Shown here: positions 35,001 to 45,353 of the stretch, piece after piece
How the letters are laid out: every line of letters begins with the position of its first letter
Numbering within the stretch: position 1 is the stretch's first letter
Assembly (NCBI GenBank): GCA_951812925.1
Contig: OX638372.1
Span: 88,371,058-88,435,057 of the forward strand
DNA length: 64,000 nucleotides
Direction of reading: 5' to 3'
DNA from: Calliopum simillimum
Taxonomy: Eukaryota; Arthropoda; Insecta; Diptera; Lauxaniidae
Position numbers and translations under genes: made by a program
The notes under the pieces: model-generated
Seen by the model: only the letters and a program-made list of their open reading frames with translations
Told to the model about the DNA's origin: nothing
Databases searched by the model: none

Positions 35001-35618
35001 ATAACGAAATGTTGGAAACTTTTTTATTAAATTTAAATTTATACCCCCGCAAAGGAACATAAATAAATGGGAGAACGCACCTTGGTCTCGCCACATCGCA
35101 TAATGTGTGGCAATGTAACCTTCACGTATTGCACGCAATACGTCCTGATCGGAATCGGACCAAAAGAGCTTTTGATTTATAATTTCCATCATGAGATGTT
35201 CCTTGGCAAAGATGGCAGCTTCGGCGCCACCATGGCCATCATAGATACCAACAAATGCATATTCTAAATCCTTGGCATTTTCCGATTGTTGGTAGGCAAC
35301 TGAAAAATAATCCTCCATATATTTGCGTCCACCTTGACTGCATTGGCCGGTGACACGTAAATTGACGCCAATCGATGATGAGGATTGCAAGGACGTTGTT
35401 GTGGAGGATGTTGCCGTTGGAACACTGGCGGAGTTTGTGTCCAAGTGTGTCATCGTAGTTTCCACTGTGGACGACTTCATATTGCTGCAATTGCTGTAAG
35501 TAGTAGTCAGATTGTTGTTGTTGCTGCCGTTATTGTTAATATTGCTATGCTCTTTCAAACCATTTTGAAAATATGTATTAAAGTTAACCTCGAAACAGCT
35601 GCTATCTTGCTCAGACAT
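26252..35618 (-). CDS. Pp2C1: Pp2C1, PPM1D/WIP1-like protein phosphatase 2C (four coding exons)
   Basis: This is a metal-dependent Ser/Thr phosphatase (PPM family). Coding exons: 35618-35081, 29643-29365, 29307-29139, 29072-26252; they join in frame to 3807 nt (1268 residues). All junctions are GT-AG. Visible PPM motifs: RKYMED (98-103), VGIYDGHGG (123-131), [13 protein letters not shown] (189-201), HVGDSG (211-216), [46 protein letters not shown] (332-346) and MRADNTS (397-403). The metal-binding Asp residues of DGHGG, DGLWN and ADN are all present. The WNRPR and GPVRRNTP segments match PPM1D closely. After the catalytic domain (about 90-410) comes a tail of about 860 residues with an acidic run (about 523-557) and Ser- and Gln-rich stretches, as in the fly protein. 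The known family role is stress and DNA-damage signalling; its role here is inferred. The start is the first ATG of a Ser/Asn-rich leader; non-coding exons cannot be excluded. Confidence 0.93.
29139..29307 (-). CDS. Pp2C1: Pp2C1 coding exon 3
   Basis: The acceptor CCTTATAG lies just before 29307 and the donor GTAAGC begins at 29138. It encodes [20 protein letters not shown], then [20 protein letters not shown], then [16 protein letters not shown] plus part of an Arg codon. The phase fits both neighbours only with this acceptor. Confidence 0.9.
29365..29643 (-). CDS. Pp2C1: Pp2C1 coding exon 2
   Basis: The acceptor TTTTTTCAG lies just before 29643 and the donor GTTTGT begins at 29364. It completes a split Asp codon and encodes [20 protein letters not shown] through [13 protein letters not shown], the middle of the PPM fold including HVGDSG. 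The equivalent stretch of PPM1D is highly similar. Confidence 0.9.
29938..30150. repeat. About 75-bp tandem repeat, three degenerate units
   Basis: Units start near 29938, 30009 and 30088 with ATTCTCACTTGCTTGGTTTA-like sequence, followed by a TTTAGTTAGTTTATGCC-like stretch and an AT-rich tail. Related words (AGTTAACC, TTAGTTAAC) recur near 30470-30550. Confidence 0.65.
30894..31179. mobile_element. 278-bp piggyBac-like MITE
   Basis: The element 30898-31175 begins CACGTTGAGTGCCA and ends with the inverted TGGCACTCAACGTG. It is flanked by TTAG on the left and TTAA on the right, consistent with a TTAA target with one change. Near each end lies GTACCGCCGGCGGTAC (30905-30920) or a one-base variant, a 16-bp GC-rich palindrome. 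No transposase is encoded. Confidence 0.75.
32429..32845 (+). pseudogene. 3' end of a non-LTR retrotransposon reverse transcriptase ORF
   Basis: The frame reads MLYGCETW, then [19 protein letters not shown], then [46 protein letters not shown] and TNWKRKY. This order (YGCETW, FVN.CLRRIL, KWRW..H.LRKP, ALEWN.QG.RGR.RPK..W) is typical of the region C-terminal to the reverse transcriptase in a widespread group of LINEs. The catalytic YxDD part is absent upstream, so this is a 5'-truncated copy, the usual fate of LINE insertions. The same frame runs on to 32995, but the similarity ends near 32840. It lies in the first intron of Pp2C1, on the opposite strand. The clade (RTE-like or other) is not determined. 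Confidence 0.75.
33715..33960. repeat. Dispersed AT-rich repeat shared with 9.4 kb and 20.7 kb
   Basis: Contains AAAAAATACTTAAAATCGTCC followed by an ACGTGTGAATTTTTTCAGAA stretch, matching the repeat at 9485-9540 and the foldback hinge region. A GAGTAGCCATATTTCGG word near 33860 has an inverted relative near 9395. Confidence 0.5.
34390..34557. mobile_element. About 165-bp inverted-repeat MITE
   Basis: The left GAGTACACACTAGCGATCAT with GTTCGTCAGT and the right ACTGACGAACTTGATCGATA with GTCTGTAC are inverted copies over about 30 bp. The middle holds a further palindrome around AACCACAAACC/TTTTGTGGTT. No target duplication is evident. Confidence 0.6.
35081..35618 (-). CDS. Pp2C1: Pp2C1 coding exon 1
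   Basis: Encodes residues 1-179 plus one base. A low-complexity Asn/Ser/Thr leader of about 85 residues precedes the catalytic start ([19 protein letters not shown]). The exon ends CGAGACCAAG before a GTGCGT donor at 35080. The frame continues past the donor to an in-frame stop near 34977 without homology, which supports splicing here. Confidence 0.9.
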
Positions 35619-36440
35619 TATAATTTTAAATGGGGGCGATTAAGTTTTTTTTTTTCCTTTCTTTCAAGTTTTAATTGTCAAACGAATATACCGAACTGAT
35701 GAAGAAACGAATGATTTCACCAGATTTCTTTTTCGCGAGTTCATCTGTGGTTTCCGTTTCGTTCTTTTTTTTTTTTTGCTTGTTTTTGTTGTAATTGCAA
35801 TCGCACTTTTTGACACTTTTCTGACACTTGAATGCACGTAAACGCGTAAATATTTGAAAATGCAATTTTGACTTTTTGTTATTTTAATACTTTTCTTTAG
35901 CTGCGTCCGATTTTTTTATTACTGTCTGGTATGGTTTGTCTTGCTCTTTACGACCTCCCACATTTAAGTTTCTTAGAAAATACACAAAAACCTTCCTTTT
36001 CTCTAAATGCAATAATTTTTCACTTTTTTTTTTTGTTTTCTTTTTTTTTAACGCGAGTAATACACAATTTTTTTTTATATAATTTTTTTATACATTTTCA
36101 AATGATAATTAACACATTTATATAAATATTTTTTCTTATTTTTTAATAATTCTCCGTACATTTTTGATATATTCACATTTTTAACTTGCTTCAATGCAGA
36201 CGACGACTTCACTCGAACTGAAAATATAAAAATTTCATTTGAGTTTGCTACGTTCGTTTCGTTTTCCCCATACACAACAACAACGTCGTCGTATATATAA
36301 TGCACACACTCGCGCACATACATAAAGCAGTCAGTGTTCCGTTCGCCTTGTTCTTCGCCTTTGACGTCTCCGCTGTATTGTTGCTGTCACACTTTGTACA
36401 GTGGCGCTGGTTTGAGTTTTGTTGTGTTGAAATTGTTTTT
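35619..36440 (-). promoter_or_regulatory. Upstream flank and probable 5' UTR/promoter of Pp2C1
   Basis: The stretch directly upstream of the Pp2C1 start codon is AT-rich. At 36285-36400 it becomes more complex: a TATATATAA run at about 36290, TCAGT (the arthropod initiator form) at 36331 on the plus strand, and GTCACACTT near 36388, one base from a known fly core-promoter motif. These do not fix a transcription start or direction. No coding frame is convincing here. Confidence 0.3.
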
Positions 36441-37214
36441 GTTTCTGTAGGTAGCTACTTTTTTTTGTAGATATTTTCATCGTTGTGTGGACGATTATAT
36501 TGTGTGGATATATACAATTTTTGGTATATTGTGTAAAAATTATATTATAGAGAATTTTTATTTAACTGAAAATGGAGTATAATTTAAATACATCAAGTAG
36601 AGAAATGTTGCACTTTTTTATTGAATTGCAAAAACATTTTTTAATATCACGAAAGTTTAGGCATAATTTTGACACTTGTGCACTTTGTTTTGTTTTTAGA
36701 ATTGCACTCTTTGCAGTACATTACATATACATTTGTCGTTTATCTTCGCGCCAATCAATTTTTTTCGCTATTCTTTTATATTTGTTTCGCCTTTTCTTAA
36801 AGCCCCAAAAATTTTGACGTCCTTCTTCTTTAACTACTGTGTAAATTTTGACATATCGGTTCGCTGTTTCAATTTTGCTTCTCCTTTACTCGTTACCTCA
36901 CATAAACACATTTATACATACGAGTATAATATATAAGAAGTATGTGGTAAAGGAAACAACAAAATATTGAACTCGTTGGTGTTGCCTTTGTTAATTTTGA
37001 TGTAGTGAAGTGAAATTCCCTACACAACCAGACGATGTCGATATGAAACTTAAATTGGGGGAAAAATTTGCACAGTGGTGTGAACTTATATTACTTGCAA
37101 AAAAAAAAAAGAAAAGAAAACGTATTTATTTGCTTAATATGTATGCATTAGGCTGATTGTTAAATGGTTTTTTTTTTTTCGGATAAAATAAGGCACATGA
37201 AATTTGGTTTGCTG
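36441..37214. other. AT-rich non-coding stretch
   Basis: Only low-complexity frames are present. No repeat pair or gene was recognised. Confidence 0.45.
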
Positions 37215-37385
37215 CTTAAGGCCGGCACGTGCACAGGGGTGCGTTTTGAGGGTTCAAACCCCCGCTCCCTCCCGAATGATATATTTGCCATATAAATTCT
37301 ATATGAATTGAAAATATTAAACTAAAATTAAATTATATGAAAAACACCCCCAAGAGCAAATTCTTCGCACGGTGCTGCTTAAGGC
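37215..37385 (-). mobile_element. 155-bp hAT-type MITE, second copy of the 18.2-kb family
   Basis: The element 37223-37377 is flanked by CTTAAGGC at 37215-37222 and 37378-37385. Read on the minus strand it begins CAGCACCGTGCGAAGAA and contains TTGCTCTTGGGGGTG and GGGGGTTTGAACCC. It matches 18156-18311 at its outer parts and differs in the AT-rich middle. Confidence 0.85.
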
Positions 37386-37849
37386 CGTAGTCTGATATGG
37401 GCATTTCCCAGGTGACAAACGTGACCGTCGTGCACATTTACAGTGCAAAAATCAGAATTCAGCGAAACAAGTCAGAATTTTAAAGTGCGACTAATTTTAG
37501 AATCTTATGCAATAATGTTTCTTTATAATTTTTAAGTATTCTGCTTTTTATTTTGTATATAAAATTGGAAAACAACTACGCTAAGGCGTTGAACCGTTTT
37601 TTCTTCATGTTTCTGTATACTTAGCTCAAAATATTAATAAATTATATATGGCTAATTGTGGTGTTACTCCAACGATATTCGAATTTTTAATTTTTGAATA
37701 AGCATGTTTAAATAATAAAAATTCCGATTTTCCGGAAGCAAAACCCCTAATCGTGATGGTTTTCCAAGTTAATCTTATTACCTACTTACCTGATGTAGTA
37801 ATTTTTTAATTTCTTTGGTCCATTTCAAAGGTTTGAAGGACCCGAAACT
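37386..37849. other. Non-coding, no gene recognised
   Basis: AT-rich; nothing recognised. Confidence 0.4.
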
Positions 37850-38165
37850 CAAAAATGCACCTACAAATGGAAAAAAAAATTTTGGCTTCACAATTTGAAT
37901 TGTATTATGTGGATTTTTTGCCACTAAATCCGAATCCGCAATTTATTTCTCTGAAGGTTTTGGAGATATTGACCATTTGAGGTGGACAAGATTTTTTTAT
38001 TATATTTTTTTTTTCATTTTTAAACTTTAAATGGACATTATCTCCAAAACTACGGAGAAATAGGTTGCAGATTCGCATTCAACGGCTCAAAATCCGTAGA
38101 AAACGTTGAACAATCTAAATTTTGAAGCTAAAATTTTTTGCATTTGAAATGTTATTTTTGGAAGT
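37850..38165. repeat. Inverted repeat of about 315 bp
   Basis: The left arm (about 37865-37982) and the right arm (about 38030-38150) are imperfect inverted copies sharing GGTTTTGGAGATATTGACCA-like, ATTTCTCTG-like and ATCCGAATCCGCAA-like words. This is a likely decayed MITE. Confidence 0.55.
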
Positions 38166-38838
38166 GGAATAAGTCCATAGAGGCAAAAATGATACACATT
38201 TTCTGTGCTATAAAAATCGGTTATTTGACTAATATCATTTTTCAACTTAAAAATTGGGCTTAAGGGAAAGGCGAAAATCGATACAGCTCTTGATACACTA
38301 ACACAAATAAAATATCAAAAGTCCCTATGATCCCATGAGTGTTAAAAAAGTTATTCAAGGTGAAAGGTCACAAAAACAAATTTTGTAGAGAAACTAATAC
38401 ATTAAAAATATGTAATTTTACTTCTCACCTGCGACTCACCATTCATGAGTTATCGCAGTTTAAAAATAACCACATAATTGTCAAAGGAATAGCGTTATTA
38501 TTCTTAAACTCAATAAACTGATTTTATTTAAAAAAACATTAATAAGAGAATTTCAAGAATATAAAGAAATAAACAGTAAAATATAAAATACACGTCTTCT
38601 CGTTTCAACTATCACATACCGACTGACGACTTGTGATCTGTCAATCCCTCAGGGTTGCTCTTTGTCAAACTCATTAGTGCTGGCCGTACGCCACTTTTTT
38701 TTTTTTCTTCGAGTCGTATAGATTCAAAAATTGCAAAAACGTTCAAAAACCATACGAAATACAGCAATTCTGAGGACGTATTCGAATTCAGCAGTGCAAA
38801 ACACATCGAAAATGACTATTTTATTTTTGTTCTGTTGT
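38166..38838. other. Non-coding, no gene recognised
   Basis: Short open frames only, with no motif. A T run lies at 38698-38707. Confidence 0.4.
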
Positions 38839-39670
38839 ACAGCGAAAGCTCCCGTCGCGGACATCTCTCGTGGCCGAACGAATTTCTTGGTCCCAAGTTT
38901 TTCGTTTTTTAGAACAAAATACATTCCTCTGGGCGGACGCTTCCTTGAACGCCATACCGAAATAAAAAGCGTTGAGTTGAAGTCATTTGTCTGTCAAAAT
39001 CATACTGATTCTTTTTTTACTTTTCTGCAGCTAACTAACCATAACGCTTTGTCAAAATTGGAAATTCGAATAGCTGAGCGTTGGCAATTTCGGTATGCGC
39101 CATACAAATTGTATGTATGTACATGAGAAATTTTTGACAGTTAAATAACGCTGACGCTCCAATTTAGGTATGGCAGTAAGAAATTTTTTGAGCTACAATA
39201 TTGTGGAAAATTAGTTTTACAGAAATCGATTCCAATTAAAAAATTGCTGGCTCTAATGTTTTTGATCAGACTGGACTAAAAATAAAGTAATGTAAGTTTT
39301 CCAGCATTTCCGAAAATTTTTCAACAAAACGTGTTAAAATTCGACTTGAATATCATAAAGATAGATTCAATTATGATTATGATGCAATATTATTCACAAA
39401 ATGTCGTAGGGAAATTTTCATGTTAAAAATCGGGGGTTTGATATTGATCTTAGATCGATGGTTCGCTGGTTCAATTTTCATTGAATTGTTCAAAGATTAC
39501 GTTCCCGCTAGAGTATTTTCGCAGGAAAATTTGGCCTACGCTAATATAGATACATACATATTCATTAAAATACATTTGACATATTTCTTCGAAAGCTCCC
39601 GCAGGCGGATATATCCCGTGGCCGAACGATTTCACCGGAACCGTAAGTGTCCGCCCACGGGAGTTTTCAC
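38839..39670. mobile_element. About 830-bp element with CTCCCG/GGCGGACA ends
   Basis: The left end GCGAAAGCTCCCGTCGCGGA is matched in inverted orientation by GTCCGCCCACGGGAGTTTTC at the right. A second direct copy of the left end (CGAAAGCTCCCGCAGGCGGA with GTGGCCGAACGA) lies at 39590-39640. Ends are approximate and no transposase is seen. Confidence 0.5.
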
Positions 39671-40164
39671 TGTATTTTTATTTCAGTTTTTCTTTTTTTT
39701 TTATATGGTCAAGTATCGCTCAGTGGTCAAAATTCGATCACAAATAAAATAAATAGTTTTGGTACTTTTTTGACACTTAATACTTTTTTTTTTGCTATTT
39801 GGTACAAAATAGAAAACCTCATTTATCATCCCTGGTGCAATGTCTTTTGTTAATATTAGGAGGACTCATTGAAATTGCGGAAAATTCCGCATTTCGTACT
39901 TTTTCACAAACTGAATGAGCGCCCCATATATCAAATTGAGTAAAAGCGTATAAATAAAAAGCTGATTCATAATTAAAATTTGTTTTTAAACCTTCTTGAG
40001 TTCTTAATGTTTGTGCATTCTATCCTTTTTACAATTGTGTTATTTCTTGCATCAAAACCATATCACTTTGACACAAATTGCGCAAAAGTACAGTGTGGAC
40101 TTTTCCGCTGGTTAAATGAGTTTCCTTATTTGTATTTAACTTTACCTGGCTTAAAAACACATTG
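39671..40164. other. Non-coding, no gene recognised
   Basis: AT-rich; nothing recognised. Confidence 0.4.
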
Positions 40165-40301
40165 AGGGTATTCCTTAAAACGTGTAAATGCCTCGAAAAC
40201 CTCGTAAACCCGTAATACTTAGTTGTCAAAATCAATATGAATTTTGAGTTTTATGAATTTACGATGTATTCGAGGCTTTTATACGTTTTAACGAATACCC
40301 T
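40165..40301. mobile_element. 137-bp inverted-repeat MITE with AGGGTATTC ends
   Basis: The left AGGGTATTCCTTAAAACGTG with AAATGCCTCGAA is matched inverted at the right (TTCGAGGC, ACGTTTTAACGAATACCCT). The arms cover nearly the whole element, so it can fold into one hairpin. No clear target duplication was found. Confidence 0.7.
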
Positions 40302-41399
40302 AAATGTAATTTCGCGAAGACAAGCAGCTAAGATTTCGGTTTGCTTTTTTTAACTTAAAACTAGCATAAATGGATCCAATTTTTTCCACATTTTCATCAC
40401 ATTGACTCTTTAAGCCAACCGTTTACATACAATAAGGCACATTATATGTAGGTGATAAAAATCAATAACCACCCATATAACACTCGACATAAAAACAGCC
40501 CACTGTGCAACACCAATAACAGCAGCCGTTCATTGCGGGTATAAACCAACAACAATGTATTTTAATGGTGGTGTTATATTCGTTTGCTTTATTCAATGCT
40601 CGACTGCTCGTTCCATCATTCGTTTCATTTTTCATTTACGTTATTTATTCGTTGCTTTGCTTTGCTTTGCAGTGTTGTATATTTTCCATTAATACCTGAC
40701 TGTTGGCCTAGCAATAATTCCCGTTTGTATTTAGTTGTTGCTGCCCAGAATTAGTCAGACAGCGTTAGTATGTGGCAAAAGTATTGATGAAATAATGAAA
40801 GATGAAAACGTTAAAATTTGTTTAATAAATAAAAAATTCGAACACGAACTCTCAAACTTTCTATTTATTTAGTTATATGGTATTACTTAAAAATTGTTTA
40901 TTAATTTTAACCCTCATAAAGGTTTTGTAAGTAAATAAAAATAATCAAAATTTGAAACCTTCACAGAAACAAAAAAAAAATCAGATAACCACAATTAAAT
41001 TAAACTTTTTGGCATTTTGCTTTAGCTAAACATTCGCAATGTTCCAAATGCCAAATTAAAATACAAACAAGCGAACAGGCTGTCAAAAAGACAAAGTGCA
41101 AATCCACAAAAATACGATTAACTAACTGGGTATAAGATGAACGAGTGAGCAACGCAAACAAAAACATACTTTGACAGCCCGACTGCATTACTGCATTCCT
41201 ACGTTATATTTCGTTATAAAAAAAAAAAACACCTGCAGAACAGAGTGCATCGAACAGACAAACAATGTTGCCATCTCTATGTAGCAATTGGTTTTGCATG
41301 TTTTCGACATCCTGCCAAGGCTCTAACTCCTCTTTAAATTAAATTAAATCGATGATTGTTAAAACCCTACATTTTTCATACAATTTGTATGAAGCAATT
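40302..41399. other. Non-coding, no gene recognised
   Basis: A short direct repeat TTTGCTTTGC lies near 40660. No gene, RNA or element end was recognised. Confidence 0.45.
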
Positions 41400-41635
41400 G
41401 GGTTGTCCATCATAATAGTAGCGTAAATCCATTCAATGGCAAAAGTAATGTCATACACATTATGTGTCATAATAATCGGTTATTTGACCGTTTGTTTTTT
41501 CAACTAATTGTCATCAAGTAAACTTTCCGTGAAAACAAAACCTAATTTTATTCATTTCTATCAAAATGTCAGGCAATTCAAACTTTTGGCCTTGAATGGA
41601 TTTACCCCACTATTATAATGAACGACACAACTCAT
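41400..41635. mobile_element. About 235-bp inverted-repeat MITE
   Basis: The left GGTTGTCCATCATAATAGTA with GCGTAAATCCATTCAATGGC is matched inverted by GGCCTTGAATGGATTTACCC with CACTATTATAATGAACGACA at the right. The arms are about 45 bp. The target duplication is unclear. Confidence 0.65.
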
Positions 41636-41696
41636 GGTTCAATTCGAATGAAACTGATGAAAAAAATACTGTCAAACTTGGATAATTGAACAACTA

Positions 41697-42556
41697 TTAC
41701 ACAGGTTTACAAAAAAAAAAAAAAAAAATGTCATGGCGTTTTGACCGGACCATGTGTTTCCTAGGGACTTTGACGTTCTGAATCCAAATCCCGGGTCCGT
41801 TTTTTTCCAGAACGTCTGAGAAAAATTTGTCAAGGTCATATGGAGGTCATGTGCCGTTTAGTGATAAATTCGCTAAAATTCTGAAACTAATTTTTTATCA
41901 TTGAGTTCTTAGTTCTTAAAAAGAATATGTGATCGAAAAGTGTATCTCGGACCTAGTTTCGGAGATATAGCCATCGGAAGATCCGGATATATCTTCTATA
42001 AAAACCGCTATAAGTTGGGAACTCCTGGATGGATTTGTAAAATATTGGTGTCATATGAAAGGTATTTTAACAGCCTTTAAAAATGTTTTGAGCATATTTT
42101 CAATTGGGTTCATAGTTTTCGAGATATGAGCTTTCTTGAAATTTTTCAATTACAACAACAAATAAATCAACAACACCAACAAAAACAACAGCAACAACAA
42201 AAACAACAACAAAATGCCTTTCATATGACACCAATATTTTCCAAATCCATTCAGGAGTCCCCAACTTATAGCAGTTTTCATAGGAACTAGGTCCGAGATA
42301 CCCTTTTTGCTCACATATTTTTTTTTTAAGACCTAAGAGCTCAATGATTAAAAATTAGTTTCAGAATTTTAGCGAATTTATCACTAAACGACACATGAAC
42401 CCCATTTTGACCTCCATATGAACTTGAAATCTTTTTTCTCAGACGTTCTGGAAAAAAACGGACCCGGGAATCGGATTCAGGATGTTAAAGTCCCTAGGAA
42501 ACACATAGTCTGGTCCAAACGCCATGACATTTTTTTTTTTTTGTAAACCTGTGTTA
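41697..42556. mobile_element. 854-bp inverted-repeat element flanked by TTA
   Basis: The element 41700-42553 begins CACAGGTTTAC and a run of A, and ends with the inverted GTAAACCTGTG. The arms are about 340-365 bp and share ATGTCATGGCGTTT, GTGTTTCCTAGGGACTTT, CCCGGGTCCGTTTTTT and CTCGGACCTAGTT words. TTA on both sides fits the 3-bp TWA duplication of PIF/Harbinger elements. The hinge holds a CAA-rich microsatellite. Confidence 0.75.
42144..42213. repeat. CAA-rich microsatellite
   Basis: Interrupted CAA/CAAAAA repeats in the hinge of the enclosing inverted-repeat element. Confidence 0.85.
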
Positions 42557-43122
42557 TCCATAAAAAAGGATCAAGATTTTGAGTTAGCAGTTGTTTAAAT
42601 CTCAGTAGCTATTTATTAAATCATATCCTTCATATAAATAATTTAGGTATGCATGTCGTATGTGAAACATTTCGCTTATGTTACTCAATATTAACGTGTC
42701 CATCTTTTTTTTCACCGAAATTTACTTTCATACTAAAAGAACTGGATTTTTGACATCCAACTTTTTTCAAAGGAAACTATCTTTGATTGCATTATTTCAA
42801 ATGACATGCATCATTTTAACCGTTTAGATCTATTTTTTTTATTTCTCATCCTTAAAATCCAATTTTTTGTTTTATATGCTACTTATGGTCATATAATGCC
42901 TAATCAATCAAAAGTTTTCAAATTAATGTTTTCTAAGCACGACTTTTAGAATGTAGCCATATGGCAACAAATGTTCGAAGTGGCTCGAAAAAATTAAAGA
43001 AAAATAATTTCATAAATTATTATAGATAACGAAATAATTTATTTTAAATAAACTAAAAATAAATTCTGTACTGAATATAAGCAAAAATACGCATTTTTGT
43101 ATATTGACTTTGTATTTCTCTT
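42557..43122. other. Non-coding, no gene recognised
   Basis: AT-rich; nothing recognised. Confidence 0.4.
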
Positions 43123-43307
43123 TGTATGAGTTACGAAGGTGGCGTGGCAGATGCGGAAAATCATATATGTACGTTATTGATCAGAGTTACCGAATGAGTC
43201 GTTATAGCTATGTCGGTCTGTCTATTAGTCCTTTCGTCTGTCCATCTATCTGTATGTCTGACCACCTTTCCGTTTGTAGAAATCACGATTACTGGGAAAC
43301 GCATTAA
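43123..43307 (-). repeat. mini-me-like dispersed repeat, copy C, with expanded GTCY run
   Basis: Inverted relative to copies A and B. Contains GGTGGCGTGGCAGATGCGGA, then TATAGCTATGTCGGTCTGTC and a long imperfect GTCT/GTCC run to about 43260. The mariner element begins just beyond it. Confidence 0.6.
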
Positions 43308-44605
43308 TACGAGGGCTGCTAGATATATTTCTGGCCTAATAATGAAAATGCGAATATTTATCGTCAAAAATGGTTTTATTGTGTTTCAAAGTATTCTCCA
43401 GCATGATTTATACACTTTTGCATGCGCTCAAACCAATTTTCGAAGCACTTTTCCCACTCCGATTGAGACACCTCCAAAACATGGTTTTTGAACGCTTCAG
43501 CAGCATCTTCTGGCGACGAAAATCGTTGACCACGCATTTTTTTCTTTATGTGCGGGAATAAAAAGAAGTCATTGGGTGCCAAATCAGGGCTGTACGGCGG
43601 ATGACCCATCAATTCGACGTTTTGACCGGTCAAAAAGGCGCTGGTTTGAGCCGATGTGTGAGAGCTCGCATTGTCATGGTGAACAATGATTCGTCTTTTC
43701 TTGTTCGTTTTTCGAATTTCTCCGAAGATTTCAGGCAAACAAATTGTGGTGTACCACTCAGAATTGACCGTCCTACGTTGTTCAAGCGGAACAGTCGCCA
43801 CATGACCAGTTTTGCCGAAGAAACAGGCGACCATTTGCTTCGTAGTGCTTCTTCCACGAACAACTTTCGTTGGCTTTGGCTCGTCTTCGAAGACCCACAT
43901 GGTCGATTGCTGTTTTGTTTCGGACTCATACGCATAGATCCATGATTCGTCACCTGTGACGATCTTTTAAACGTCTTTTGAAGCACCGCGATCGTATTTT
44001 TTCAACATTTCTTTGCACCAATCGACACGAGCCTTTTTTTGAGCGATTGTCAAATTGTGCGGGATCCAACGAGAAAAAACCATTTTTACGGCCAGGTGTT
44101 CATGCAATATCGAATGTATTGGAGTGGAACTAATGCCCAAAGATGCTTCTATCTCACGGTGTGTCACATGATGATCTTGCATTATCAGTTCACGCACGGC
44201 ATCAATGTTCTCAGGCACAACGGCCGTTTTTGGACGACCTTCACGGAATTCGTCTTTGAGCGAGCGTCGGCCACGATTGAATTCATGAAACCAGTTTTTC
44301 ACAGTGCTATAGGATAGTGCTTCATCGTCATACAAAGATTTAAGTTCATTGATGCACTCTTGTCGTGATAATCCACGTCGAAAGTTGTGAAAAATGATCG
44401 CACGAAAATGTTTACGAGTTAATTCCATTTTTTTGCCAAATTGATTTTTTCAAGTCACTGTAAACAACACAAATGATGGTCGTACGTTAAAACGTTCTGA
44501 GTACGTTTATGCTAAAAAATGTCAAACTTTCCAATGGCAATGTCAGATTGCACCTAGCAACACTTAGTGTTGCCTAGGCCAGAAATATGTCTAGCAGCCT
44601 ACGTA
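43308..44605 (-). mobile_element. 1294-bp mariner element with TA duplication
   Basis: The element 43310-44603 is flanked by TA. Its ends CGAGGGCTGCTAGATATATT and the inverted right end (CGTAGGCTGCTAGACATATT) differ at three positions in the first 20 and continue TTCTGGCC. The size is that of a full-length mariner. It carries one transposase frame on the minus strand. Confidence 0.92.
43376..44428 (-). pseudogene. mariner transposase, full length with one internal stop
   Basis: The frame runs in a single phase from ATG at 44428 to a stop at 43376, 350 codons, the normal length for mariner. One in-frame TAA at 43967 interrupts it after DRGASKDV, where mariner transposases usually have a tyrosine before KIVTGDE. 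Downstream the frame resumes. The N-terminal half has the helix-turn-helix region (HFRAIIFHNFRRGLSRQECI, EASLGISSTPIHSILHEHL) and WIPHNLT. The catalytic triad is visible: Asp in VTGDESW, Asp in IVHHDNASSH, and Asp in YSPDLAPNDFF, the last two 34 residues apart (DD34D). With one stop and no frameshift this copy is young. Truncated products are unlikely to be active. The subfamily is not assigned. Confidence 0.9.
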
Positions 44606-45353
44606 TAACTCGAAGAAATTTTGTGCCGAAATTGTCAAAAAAGGCGCAAGGGGTTGCCTTTGAGCAAAATCGGCTAATGGTCACTCCTACCACCCACACA
44701 AAGCATTTATTTAAAACGCAATATTGAGAGCATTATTTGAGATAGTGCAAAGGTCCAAGTTCTAATCAATATTTCGACATTTATTTTATATTAACCTATT
44801 CTAGGTAATTCTTCAACCAAAAGAGTATCGTTTCCTTCAAAAATTTGTAATCAATAAATCCTCTAATCAAAATATTTTTAACCTGAACTTTTTAGGTAAG
44901 ATATACGTATCTAAAAATGTGCCCAAAATTGTTGAACATTTTTTTAATTTTGGAGTTTTCTATCTGTATATATCTGACTGTATATTAGGCCGGGTCAAAT
45001 TATTTTGCGGCAAAGGGTATATCAACAAAATCTACTAAAAATTCTAAAAAACCTTGCCCAAGAAACCAAGGGTCTAAAATCAATATCGAGCTGCCGTAAA
45101 TTGCGTTGAAGTTTTGTTGTACTACTTTAAAATACAATAGAAAAAAAGAAAAAATTCAAATACTTTTAATAATTAAAATAATTATTATTTTCTATGAAAT
45201 GAAACAAGAATAAAAAAATTTCATCGGGTACATGCATCGGGTACATGGCCTCCATGTGCTTGAACTTCGTTGACACAGCGCTATGGGTTGGTTGTTGTAA
45301 AAACCCGGTTACTGTAATTGTTTGTATACCTATGTTTTTGGAGGTCACTTTTA
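44606..45353. other. Non-coding, no gene recognised
   Basis: AT-rich; a TAGGCCGGGTCAAATTATTT stretch near 44987 looks like an element end, but no partner was found. Confidence 0.4.

Larger units (their letters stand above)
29644..35080. other. Pp2C1 intron 1, 5.4 kb, rich in repeats
   Basis: The intron lies between the exon 1 donor and the exon 2 acceptor. It holds a tandem repeat, a piggyBac-like MITE, a LINE 3' fragment, a dispersed AT-rich repeat and an inverted-repeat MITE, each listed separately. I saw no nested host gene. Confidence 0.75.

Noticed and set aside
36290..36335. TATA box and initiator as a defined promoter
   Set aside because: The TATA-to-initiator distance is about 10 bp too long and the strand would be opposite to Pp2C1, so I list the flank only as a probable regulatory region.
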